NCBI GenBank assembly: GCA_035477595.1 | Contig: DATIKM010000047.1 | Coordinates: 1-30,070 of the forward strand | Source of the DNA: DATIKM01 sp035477595 | Lineage (GTDB): Bacteria > Armatimonadota > Chthonomonadetes > Chthonomonadales > CAJBBX01 | Length of the DNA stretch: 30,070 bases | Direction of reading: 5' to 3' | Notes under the pieces: generated by a model | Told to the model about the DNA's origin: nothing | The model's input: the letters and a program-made list of their open reading frames with translations, nothing else | Databases searched by the model: none | Shown here: positions 6,836 to 13,968 of the stretch, in pieces | How positions within the stretch are numbered: position 1 is the first letter of the stretch | How the letters are laid out: each line of letters starts with the position of its first letter | Position numbers and translations under genes: made by a program

Positions 6836-9283
6836 CTACTCGCCGGGCGGCCCGCGGTGCGTCCGGCAGGTCCGCGGGACGTCGCGCTGCCGCATGCGGC
6901 GCTCGATCGTCGTATCGCACCAGCGGGTCGCCCGCAGCATCGTGTCGACACAAAGGTTGACGGCTATCACCTCGTCGGTGGCGTCGCGGCGGCGCGGGGG
7001 CTCTGGGCGACCCCGGGGTTCCGCGAGGCGCGGGCCCGACACGCCGTCTCGTGCGGCGACCGGGGTCTCGGTTCCGACGGTGCGTATGCCGGCGCGTCCG
7101 CCCGGAGTGGGTGCAGACACGGTGGGTGCAGGCGGCGCCGGCGAAGGAGCCAGGCCCTGGGCGCGTCCAGCCGGCTCGGCGGCAGGCTCCTGCTCCGGAG
7201 GTGCATCGCCGGTGGACCCGGCCGGCGCTGCATCGCTCGGGGCCGGCTCGAGGGTCGCGCCCTCGCCGGCGGGATCGGGGGCCTCGGCAGGCTGCGGTGG
7301 CGCAACCGCTGGGCTGCGTGGCGCCTGCGTCTCCCTGGGAGGGGGCGCCACGCCTCTGGCGCCCCGCTGGATGGGCACTGCGGCGAGCATGAACTCGCGC
7401 CAGATCGGCGCGCAGAGCTGCCCTCCGGTGGCGCCCCTCATCGGCCAGTAGCCGACCACCCTGCCCGAGCTGTCGCGCCGCTCGCGCGCCACCCACACGG
7501 CCGTTGCCAGCTCCGGCGTATACCCGACGAACCAGGCGTCCCGGTTGTCGGTCGTGGTCCCGGTCTTGCCGTGGGCGTTGGGCACCCTCGCCGCGGCCGT
7601 ACCCGTGCCGCGCCGGACCGCCGCCGCGAGCGCCGTGTTGATCGCCTCGACGGTCTCCGGGCGCAGGCGCGGGTCCTCGACGGTCGGGGCGTTCTCGTCT
7701 ATCAGCTCGCCATCGCGGGTGAGGATGCGCCGTATCGCCATCGGGATGGCGCGCTGGCCACCATTGGCGAACAGGCTGAAGGCCGAGCACAGCTCGATGG
7801 GCCGCACCGCCGAGGCCCCGAGCGCCAGGGGCAGGTACGGGGCCAGCTCGGAGGTGATGCCCATGCGCCGCGCGTAATCGATCACCGCAGGGATGCCGAC
7901 GTCGACGGCCACCTTCACCGCGATCGTGTTCGTCGAGCGTGCGATGGCGTTGAGCACCGTCATGCGGGAGTGGCTGATGCGGCCGCCATAGTTGGTGGGC
8001 AGCCAGTTGTCACGTCCGCGCCACGGGAAGTTCTGGTCGTCGCGGTAGGTCGCCTGAAGCGTGGTGACGCCCTGGTCGATCGCGGCCGCGTAGACGATGG
8101 GCTTGAAGGCGGAGCCCGGTTGCCGGAGTCCCTGTACCACCGCGTTGAACTGGTCCCGCCCGTAGTCAAGACCGCCGACCATGGCGCGGATGAAGCCCGT
8201 CGCCGGGTCGATGCTGATCAGACATCCCTGATTGGCTCCGTACCGCGTGTTACGGATACCGTCACGCAGGGCGCGCTCGGCAGCCGCCTGGATGCGCGAG
8301 TCGAGGGTGGTATGGATCCTCCATCCGCTGTAGATCGCGTCCGGACCGTAGGTGCTCCGGATCTGTGCTACGACGTAGTCGACGAAGTGCGGCGCGCCGA
8401 AGACCGTGCGGCGTCGCAGCGGCGTTATGTCATCGGGCCCCGGCATGGCGGACGCCTTGGCGCGCTGCTCGGCGGTGATCTTGCCGGCTTCTTGCATGCG
8501 GCGAAGCACGGTGTTCCGCCGTTGCAGCGCCAGGTCGGGGTTCTGGCCATAGGCTGAAGGCCGCTGAGGGAGCCCCGCGAGGAAGGCGGCCTCGGCGAGA
8601 GTCAGCTCGCGGCAGCTCTTCCCGAAGTAGGTGCGCGCGGCGGCCTCCGCGCCGTAGGCGCCGTTCCCATAGGAGACCTCGTTCAGATAAAGTTCGAGGA
8701 TCTCTTCCTTGGTGAAAGTCTGCTCTATCCTGATGGCGAGGATGGCCTCGGCCACCTTGCGGCGCACCCTGCGCTCGCGGGTCAGGCCGAGCTCGCTCAT
8801 GTTGCGTGCGAGCTGCTGGGTGATGGTGCTGGCGCCCTCGCGGATCGCGCCGCCGGCCACGTTGCGCACGAGCGCCCGCGCGATGCCGTAGTAGTCCACT
8901 CCCTGGTGCTGGTAGAAGCGCGCGTCCTCCACCGCGATGGTGGCGTCCACGAGGTTCTGGCTGATCTCCGAGAGCTCCACCGGCTGCCGGTTCTGCGTGG
9001 CGAGGACGGCGAGCACGCGAGGCCGCCCGGTGGCATCGGTGTCGTCGAAGTAGAGGGTGGTGTTCTGCGCGGGCCGCCAGTTGCTGATGGCGCTGATGGA
9101 GGGCAGGGAGCGCGACACCTGTACGAACACCGTCAGCAGGTAGATGATCCCAAGCGCGCCGCTGGAGAGCAGCAGGAGCGCGGCGACGGCCAGTGCGCTC
9201 TTCACACTCCTTTTGAGGCTGACCGAACGTCGCATGGCAGGACGCGCGCGCGCGCGTCCTGCCCGGTGAGCGGACCTGTACAT
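6836..9283 (-). CDS. ponA: Penicillin-binding protein 1A (bifunctional glycosyltransferase/transpeptidase)
   Basis: This is an 815-residue class A PBP. It has a basic N terminus, a membrane anchor (~residues 32-52) and a GT51 domain with catalytic Glu119 in VEDARFYQHQGVDYYG plus GASTITQQLARN. The transpeptidase domain has SxxK at Ser391 (GSAFKP), SxN as ARSTNT and KTG as GKTGTTTD. A Pro/Ala-rich linker of about 120 residues follows. The C terminus has three cysteines (NLCVDTM, TRWCDTT, RTCRTH), a pattern I recall from other PBP1A proteins. The ATG at 9283 is chosen because a consensus promoter puts the transcript start at or beside it and there is no ribosome site. ATG 9235 is the alternative, and a perfect palindrome lies between the two. 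It heads the ponA-mrdA-GT2-polymerase run. Confidence 0.93.
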   Translation of the reverse strand: MYRSAHRAGRARARPAMRRSVSLKRSVKSALAVAALLLLSSGALGIIYLLTVFVQVSRSLPSISAISNWRPAQNTTLYFDDTDATGRPRVLAVLATQNRQPVELSEISQNLVDATIAVEDARFYQHQGVDYYGIARALVRNVAGGAIREGASTITQQLARNMSELGLTRERRVRRKVAEAILAIRIEQTFTKEEILELYLNEVSYGNGAYGAEAAARTYFGKSCRELTLAEAAFLAGLPQRPSAYGQNPDLALQRRNTVLRRMQEAGKITAEQRAKASAMPGPDDITPLRRRTVFGAPHFVDYVVAQIRSTYGPDAIYSGWRIHTTLDSRIQAAAERALRDGIRNTRYGANQGCLISIDPATGFIRAMVGGLDYGRDQFNAVVQGLRQPGSAFKPIVYAAAIDQGVTTLQATYRDDQNFPWRGRDNWLPTNYGGRISHSRMTVLNAIARSTNTIAVKVAVDVGIPAVIDYARRMGITSELAPYLPLALGASAVRPIELCSAFSLFANGGQRAIPMAIRRILTRDGELIDENAPTVEDPRLRPETVEAINTALAAAVRRGTGTAAARVPNAHGKTGTTTDNRDAWFVGYTPELATAVWVARERRDSSGRVVGYWPMRGATGGQLCAPIWREFMLAAVPIQRGARGVAPPPRETQAPRSPAVAPPQPAEAPDPAGEGATLEPAPSDAAPAGSTGDAPPEQEPAAEPAGRAQGLAPSPAPPAPTVSAPTPGGRAGIRTVGTETPVAARDGVSGPRLAEPRGRPEPPRRRDATDEVIAVNLCVDTMLRATRWCDTTIERRMRQRDVPRTCRTHRGPPGE
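9236..9263. repeat. 28-bp perfect palindrome with alternating CG core
   Basis: Every base of this 28-bp segment pairs with its mirror position: GGCAGGA on one side, TCCTGCC on the other, with seven CG steps between. It starts one base upstream of the alternative ponA ATG at 9235 and begins about 20 bases inside the predicted transcript. It would form a very stable RNA hairpin. If translation starts at 9283, it codes for an Arg/Ala-rich stretch of residues 7-16. The alternating CG tract is also the classic sequence for Z-DNA under supercoiling. Confidence 0.8.
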
Positions 9284-9289
9284 GGTCGG

Positions 9290-9319
9290 ATTATATGCGC
9301 GGTCGAGGGCCGGTGTCAA
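9290..9319 (-). promoter_or_regulatory. Consensus sigma-70-type promoter for ponA, candidate leaderless
   Basis: Read on the minus strand, TTGACA (9319-9314) and TATAAT (9295-9290) are both perfect consensus hexamers, separated by 18 bases. The -10 box ends six bases before the A of the ATG at 9283, so initiation at the usual 6-7 bases downstream falls on or next to that A. This is the geometry of leaderless mRNAs. The promoter begins in the 61-bp gap downstream of dciA, so the ponA run can be transcribed separately from dciA. Confidence 0.78.
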
Positions 9320-9344
9320 CGCGACACGGCGATGGCACCGGTCG

Positions 9345-9662
9345 TCAGGAGGCCTGCCGCCGGGTGCTGCCGACGCGGAACACGATCTGGCGGACGAGGG
9401 GCCGCCCCAGGCGGTCGTTCAGTTCATCGAGGAGGCGCTGCCGGTGCAGCGACAGCTCTTGCGACCAGACGGTGCTGCGCGTCTCCACCGTCAGAACGCC
9501 ATCGCGGATGCGCACCGCCCGCGAAGCGGCCGCCGCCGCCGGACCGACGGCGTCGGCCCAGTGGGCGAGCGCCATCGACTCCGCGATGCGCTCACCGCTC
9601 GGCATCTCCCGCAGCAGCTTACCGAGCACCTCGCTCAGGGGGTCGATCCTCCCCTGCCTCAT
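9345..9662 (-). CDS. dciA: DciA-type DUF721 protein (replicative helicase loader family)
   Basis: This 105-residue protein matches the DUF721 pattern: an N-terminal helical part (IDPLSEVLGKLLREM), a central tryptophan (AHWADAVG), then LTVETRSTVWSQELS and QIVFRVG. DciA proteins interact with the DnaB helicase and are thought to assist its loading where DnaC/DnaI are absent. The protein is short and lacks the longer disordered C-terminal tail of many homologues. The ATG at 9662 is preceded by GGGGGA. It is divergent from the DUF362 gene across 153 bp. The C-terminal end lies just upstream of the ponA promoter. Assignment to DUF721 is firm; the function is inferred from the family. Confidence 0.82.
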   Translation of the reverse strand: MRQGRIDPLSEVLGKLLREMPSGERIAESMALAHWADAVGPAAAAASRAVRIRDGVLTVETRSTVWSQELSLHRQRLLDELNDRLGRPLVRQIVFRVGSTRRQAS

Positions 9663-9815
9663 GCCGATCCCCCGCGCGCCCCTGGCGCACCCATTCGTTT
9701 CGACATGCGCGCGCCTGTGTCCTTCGGCCCGATGTCAGGCAGGGATACGCGGCATCAGTGGCGGATACTGCAGACGAGCGGGGTGCGCCGCTCGGACCTC
9801 GGAGGGGAAGCCCAC

Positions 9816-10913
9816 ATGAGCCACGTGCTTTTCGCGTCCGCCCACGTCAACCGCATCGATCGCGACGCTTCGCTGCCTGCGAAGTTCAGCCGGTTGCTGG
9901 AGAAGTGCCGGTTCAAGGAGCGTTTCGAGAACAAGCGGGTGGCGATTAAGATGCACGTCGGAAGCGACATCGGATTCTACACGATCCACCCGCTCTTCGT
10001 GCGCCTGGTGGTGGAGGCGGTCAAGAAGGCGGGAGGCTACCCGTTCCTGACGGACGGCTCGTTCAGCACGGACGCGGCCGTGGCGCGCGGGTACACGCAC
10101 GAGGTTGTGGGCGCGCGCGTGGTGGGGGCCGGCGGCGAGATGGACCGCTACCACTACAAGCGCTCGACGCCTCTCGAGGGCCTGCCAGAGGTGGACATCT
10201 GCGGCAACATCGCCGACGCCGACGGCATGATCGTGCTCAGCCACGGCAAGGGCCACGGGCACACCGGGTTCGGAGGCGCCATCAAGAACATTGGAATGGG
10301 CTGCGTGAGCTACCGCACGCGCGGCGCCATCCACGCGCTCATGGCCGGCCACTTCGCCTGGCAGGGCGAGCTGTGCACCCACTGCGCCCAGTGCATCAGC
10401 GGGTGCCCCACGGACGCCATCCGGTTCAACGAGAAGGACGAGATCGTCATCAGCGAGCACCACTGCCGCTTCTGCATGCACTGCACGCGCTCGTGCCCCG
10501 TGGGCGCCCTCACGATGGACCACCCGGACGACAAGTACGCCCTCTTCCAGGCCGGCATGGCCGCCGCGGTGCGCGAGACGCTCGCAACCTTCGAGCCGGA
10601 CCGCGTCTTCTACATCACCCTGCTGCTCAACATTACGCCTTTGTGCGATTGCTGGGGCTTCTCCACGCCACCCATCGTGCCCGACGTGGGGATCGTGGCT
10701 GGGGACGACATCGTGGCGGTCGAGCAGTCCTCCCTCGACATGATCAAGGCGGAGAAGCTCATCCTAGACAACGTGCCCGAGCAGTTCCGTCCTCCGGGTG
10801 ACCAAGGCCATCTGTTCCAGCGCATTCACGGCAAGGACCCGTACGAGCAGGTGCGCCAGTGCGTGGCCACCGGCCTTGGATCCACCGACTACGCCGTCGA
10901 GACGGTGGAGTGA
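9816..10913 (+). CDS. DUF362 domain protein with two [4Fe-4S] ferredoxin motifs
   Basis: This is a 365-residue protein. A DUF362 domain occupies most of the N-terminal half, including VAIKMHVGSD, FLTDGSFSTDA and SHGKGHGHTGFGGAIKN. A bacterial ferredoxin domain follows, with Cys187/190/193/197 (CTHCAQCISGCP) and Cys217/220/223/227 (CRFCMHCTRSCP), enough for two [4Fe-4S] clusters. A conserved DUF362-type segment lies after the ferredoxin part. The ATG at 9816 has GGAGGGG eight bases upstream; the longer frame before it is antisense to dciA. Family members are cytoplasmic iron-sulfur proteins whose reactions are mostly unknown. The helicase gene follows after 41 bp and may be cotranscribed, though no functional link is evident. 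Confidence 0.88.
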   Translation: MSHVLFASAHVNRIDRDASLPAKFSRLLEKCRFKERFENKRVAIKMHVGSDIGFYTIHPLFVRLVVEAVKKAGGYPFLTDGSFSTDAAVARGYTHEVVGARVVGAGGEMDRYHYKRSTPLEGLPEVDICGNIADADGMIVLSHGKGHGHTGFGGAIKNIGMGCVSYRTRGAIHALMAGHFAWQGELCTHCAQCISGCPTDAIRFNEKDEIVISEHHCRFCMHCTRSCPVGALTMDHPDDKYALFQAGMAAAVRETLATFEPDRVFYITLLLNITPLCDCWGFSTPPIVPDVGIVAGDDIVAVEQSSLDMIKAEKLILDNVPEQFRPPGDQGHLFQRIHGKDPYEQVRQCVATGLGSTDYAVETVE

Positions 10914-10954
10914 CGGCGCGTCGGGCCGCGCCGCGACGCTGAGGCGGGGGCTCC

Positions 10955-13309
10955 GTGGACGCCGCCACCTTCCTGGACCGCTATCCGCGCTCGGCCAGGC
11001 GGCTGGCCAGTCTGTGCCACGTACAGGTCCTCCCGCCGCGAGGCGCCGAGCACGCTGACGTGCCGGGCGGGCTCGCGGAGCCGGTGCGCGACGCGCTCCG
11101 GCGCGCTGGCATCGAGCGGCTCTACACGCACCAGGCCGAGGCCGTCGCGCGCGTGCGCGCCGGCGAGGACGTCGTCGTGGTGACAGGCACCGCGAGCGGC
11201 AAGACGCTCTGCTACCAGGTCCCCATCGCCGAATCGATCCTGGAGGACCCGCTCTCCACGGCGCTCTGCCTCTACCCCACCAAGGCGCTGACGCAGGACC
11301 AGCTCCGCGGCATGCTGGCGCTCCACGATCCGCAGGCCGGGCTGCGACACCTGGCCGGCGCCTACGACGGCGACACCCCGCAGAACCTGCGGCGCAGACT
11401 GCGCGACTCGGCCAACGTGCTGATGACGAACCCGGACATGCTGCACCAGGGCATCCTCCCTCAGCACGCCCGGTGGAACCGCTTCTTCACACACCTGCGC
11501 TACGTGGTCATCGACGAGGTCCATGCCTACCGGGGCGTCTTCGGGTCCCACCTGGCCAACGTGGTGCGCCGGCTCGACCGGATCTGCCGGCACTACGGCT
11601 CAAACCCGCGGTTCCTCTGCAGCTCCGCCACCATCGGGAACCCGCGCCACCACGCGGAGCGCATCGTCGGGAGGCCGATGACGCTCATCGACCGGGACGG
11701 CGCGCCCCGAGGCCCCAAGCGCTTCGTGCTGTGGAACCCTCCAGCCATCGAGGGCGCGGCTGCGGGCGACCCGGCGGATTGGCGCGTGGGCGGCGACCGG
11801 CGCAGCGCGCTCTGGGAGGCGGTCGAGCTGATGACCGCGCTGGTCCGCGAGGGCGTGCAGACCATCGCCTTCGTGCGGACGCGGCTGGCGGCGGAGATGC
11901 TCTTCCGCCACTGCCGCGAGAAGCTGCGCCCCGTGAGCCGCCGGCTCGCCGAATCGGTGCACGCCTATCGGGGCGGGTACCTGGCGGAGGAGCGCCGCGA
12001 GATCGAGCGCCGGCTGGTGAGCCGCGAGATCATGGGCATCGCCAGCACCAACGCGCTGGAGCTCGGCATCGACATCGGCAGCCTGGAGGCCTGCATCCTG
12101 GTGGGCTACCCGGGGAGCATCGCGAGCACGTGGCAGCAGGCCGGGCGGGCCGGCCGCGGCGGCGAGGAGGCGCTCGTGTTCTACGTCGCCCAGAACGCTC
12201 CGATCGACCAGTTCCTCGTGGCCCACTCCGACTACCTGTTCGCGCAGAGCCCCGAGGCCGCCGTGGTGGACCCCGACAACCCCCATGTGGTCATCGGGCA
12301 CGTGCGGTGCGCGGCCCACGAGCTGCCGGTGCGCGAGGAGGAGGCAGGCCGCTTCGGCGCCTACGGCCGCTCGCTCCTCGAGATGCTGGAGGAGGAGGGA
12401 GACCTCCACGAGCGCGACGGGCGCTGGTACTGGGCGCGGACGGAGTATCCAGCGGCTGAGGTGAACCTCCGTAACATCGCCGGACCGGTCTACACCATTC
12501 AGGACGACACGGCGCAGCAGCGTGTCATCGGGACGATGGACGAGGTGAGCGCCCTCACCCAGCTACACACGCACGCCGTCTACCTGCACGGGGCCGAGAC
12601 CTATCTGGTCGCCCGGCTCGACCTGGAGAGCAAGATCGCCCATGTCGAGCGGCAGGACCTGGACTACTACACGCGGTCCGTGCAGGTCTCGCAGATACGA
12701 CTCGATGAGGTTGCCGAGCAGGCGGCCTGTCGCGGCGCGGCAGTGGGGTACGGCGACGTGACGGTGACGACCTCGATCCCCATGTTCCGCAAGATCAAGT
12801 TTCACTCGCGCGACAGCCTGGGCTTCGAGGCGCTGGAGCTTCCGCCGCAGACGCTCGAGACAGTGGCGATGTGGATATGTCCGCCACTCGACAGCTCGAA
12901 GGCGCTCCTCGACGCCGGCATGCAGCCGGCCGAGGCGCTGCTGGGGATCGCGAACGTGCTCCTGGACGTGGCCCCGCTATTCGTGATGTGCGACCCGTCG
13001 GACATCGGCGCCACCGTGGACTCGGCATGCCTCGGCCGCGAAGCGGTGTTCGTCTTCGACCGCTACCCCGGCGGCATGGGGTTCGCCCGGCGCTGCCTTG
13101 ATTGCATCGACGAACTGCTCCTGGCGGTGCAGGCGGTGGTGGACGGGTGCCCATGCAAGGACGGGTGCCCGTCGTGCGTGGGATCCGCGGTGCCCGCCTT
13201 CGCGATGACAGACATGGACAGCGCCGTACGTGGCCGCATCCCCGACAAGGAGGCGGCCCGGGCGCTCCTTCGCGAGGTCCTGGGGTCGCCCGAGCCGCCG
13301 TCCGCCTGA
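10955..13309 (+). CDS. DEAH-box helicase with DUF1998 domain, MrfA/YprA-like
   Basis: This is a 784-residue superfamily 2 helicase. Walker A is GTASGKT with Lys83, the DEVH box is at residues 187-190, and SSATIGNP is motif III. The second RecA domain includes STNALELGIDIG and QQAGRAGR (motif VI). The C-terminal third is a DUF1998-type domain ending in the cysteine cluster DGCPCKDGCPSCVG (Cys732, 734, 738, 741). Length and order match Bacillus MrfA (YprA), a DNA helicase that works with the exonuclease MrfB in mitomycin C damage repair. No MrfB-like gene is in the window, so the same role is inferred only. The start is GTG at 10955 after a purine-rich GAGGCGGGGG. It ends 20 bp from the convergent LURP-one gene. 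Confidence 0.9.
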   Translation: MDAATFLDRYPRSARRLASLCHVQVLPPRGAEHADVPGGLAEPVRDALRRAGIERLYTHQAEAVARVRAGEDVVVVTGTASGKTLCYQVPIAESILEDPLSTALCLYPTKALTQDQLRGMLALHDPQAGLRHLAGAYDGDTPQNLRRRLRDSANVLMTNPDMLHQGILPQHARWNRFFTHLRYVVIDEVHAYRGVFGSHLANVVRRLDRICRHYGSNPRFLCSSATIGNPRHHAERIVGRPMTLIDRDGAPRGPKRFVLWNPPAIEGAAAGDPADWRVGGDRRSALWEAVELMTALVREGVQTIAFVRTRLAAEMLFRHCREKLRPVSRRLAESVHAYRGGYLAEERREIERRLVSREIMGIASTNALELGIDIGSLEACILVGYPGSIASTWQQAGRAGRGGEEALVFYVAQNAPIDQFLVAHSDYLFAQSPEAAVVDPDNPHVVIGHVRCAAHELPVREEEAGRFGAYGRSLLEMLEEEGDLHERDGRWYWARTEYPAAEVNLRNIAGPVYTIQDDTAQQRVIGTMDEVSALTQLHTHAVYLHGAETYLVARLDLESKIAHVERQDLDYYTRSVQVSQIRLDEVAEQAACRGAAVGYGDVTVTTSIPMFRKIKFHSRDSLGFEALELPPQTLETVAMWICPPLDSSKALLDAGMQPAEALLGIANVLLDVAPLFVMCDPSDIGATVDSACLGREAVFVFDRYPGGMGFARRCLDCIDELLLAVQAVVDGCPCKDGCPSCVGSAVPAFAMTDMDSAVRGRIPDKEAARALLREVLGSPEPPSA

Positions 13310-13329
13310 CGCGCGCCCGGCACCCCGCC

Positions 13330-13926
13330 TCAGCCCCGGGATCGCTCCAGCAGGAGGAACATCATCAGGCTCAGCAGCGCGCGACGCTCGTCGTCCTCGC
13401 TGAGAGTGGCCACGCGCTCGACCACGAAGCGGCTCTCCAGGAACGCTGGCCTCTTCCTAAGGCGCAGCACGACGGTCCCATCGGCGCGGCTGACCAGGTA
13501 GGTCGGGTTGAGCATGTACCCGGAGAACCACCCCAGCAGCGGCAGGTCGCCGATCACCCCGTCGACGAGCCTGACCCACGGGTTTTCCTCACGGATGGTC
13601 ATGGTGGGGCGGTCGTTCTCACAGATGTCATAGTGCGCGCGCCAGAGCGAGCGCATGCCCCGCCGCTTGACCGAGCCGACCTCGGCGCTCCGGGCGTCCG
13701 TGATGCGGTAGCGCGCCGAGAAGTCGATGATGCGGTCGGCGTTGATGTGGTAGAGCGGGTTGGTCTGCCGCTCATCGCCGAACACGGTAACCGACTCCTT
13801 CAGCCTGAGCAGCTTCTGCCTGATGTAGGCCACTATGGTCCCCTGCGCATCGCGCACATAAACCTGCGGCGCGAGCGCCACCAGCTTGAACGAGAGCTGG
13901 AGCGGGTACTGAAGCGGCATACGCAT
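13330..13926 (-). CDS. LURP-one-related (DUF567) family protein
   Basis: This 198-residue protein looks like the LURP-one/Tubby-like beta-barrel family. It has QLSFKLVALAPQVYVRDAQG, a repeated strand pattern around YRITDARSAEVGSVKRRG, and later PTYLVSRADGTVVLRLRKRP with a hydrophobic C-terminal helix. The fold is related to phospholipid scramblases and Tubby, but the bacterial members have no established function. The frame also has a GTG at 13935, but GGAGG abuts that codon and sits eight bases from the ATG at 13926, so the ATG is preferred. It follows the GH28-like gene by 42 bp on the same strand and may be cotranscribed. It is cytosolic by appearance, without a signal peptide. Confidence 0.68.
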   Translation of the reverse strand: MRMPLQYPLQLSFKLVALAPQVYVRDAQGTIVAYIRQKLLRLKESVTVFGDERQTNPLYHINADRIIDFSARYRITDARSAEVGSVKRRGMRSLWRAHYDICENDRPTMTIREENPWVRLVDGVIGDLPLLGWFSGYMLNPTYLVSRADGTVVLRLRKRPAFLESRFVVERVATLSEDDERRALLSLMMFLLLERSRG

Positions 13927-13968
13927 GAGGCTCACCTCCTCGGGCGACTTGTGCTCCGTGCGGTAAAG

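Noticed and set aside
6452..8557. 701-codon plus-strand open frame
   Set aside because: Antisense to mrdA and ponA, whose catalytic motifs are unambiguous.
9764..9769. GATACT as a -10 element for the DUF362 gene
   Set aside because: No -35 match at the required spacing.
13933..13935. GTG start for the LURP-one-related gene
   Set aside because: The Shine-Dalgarno GGAGG directly abuts this codon; ATG 13926 has proper eight-base spacing.
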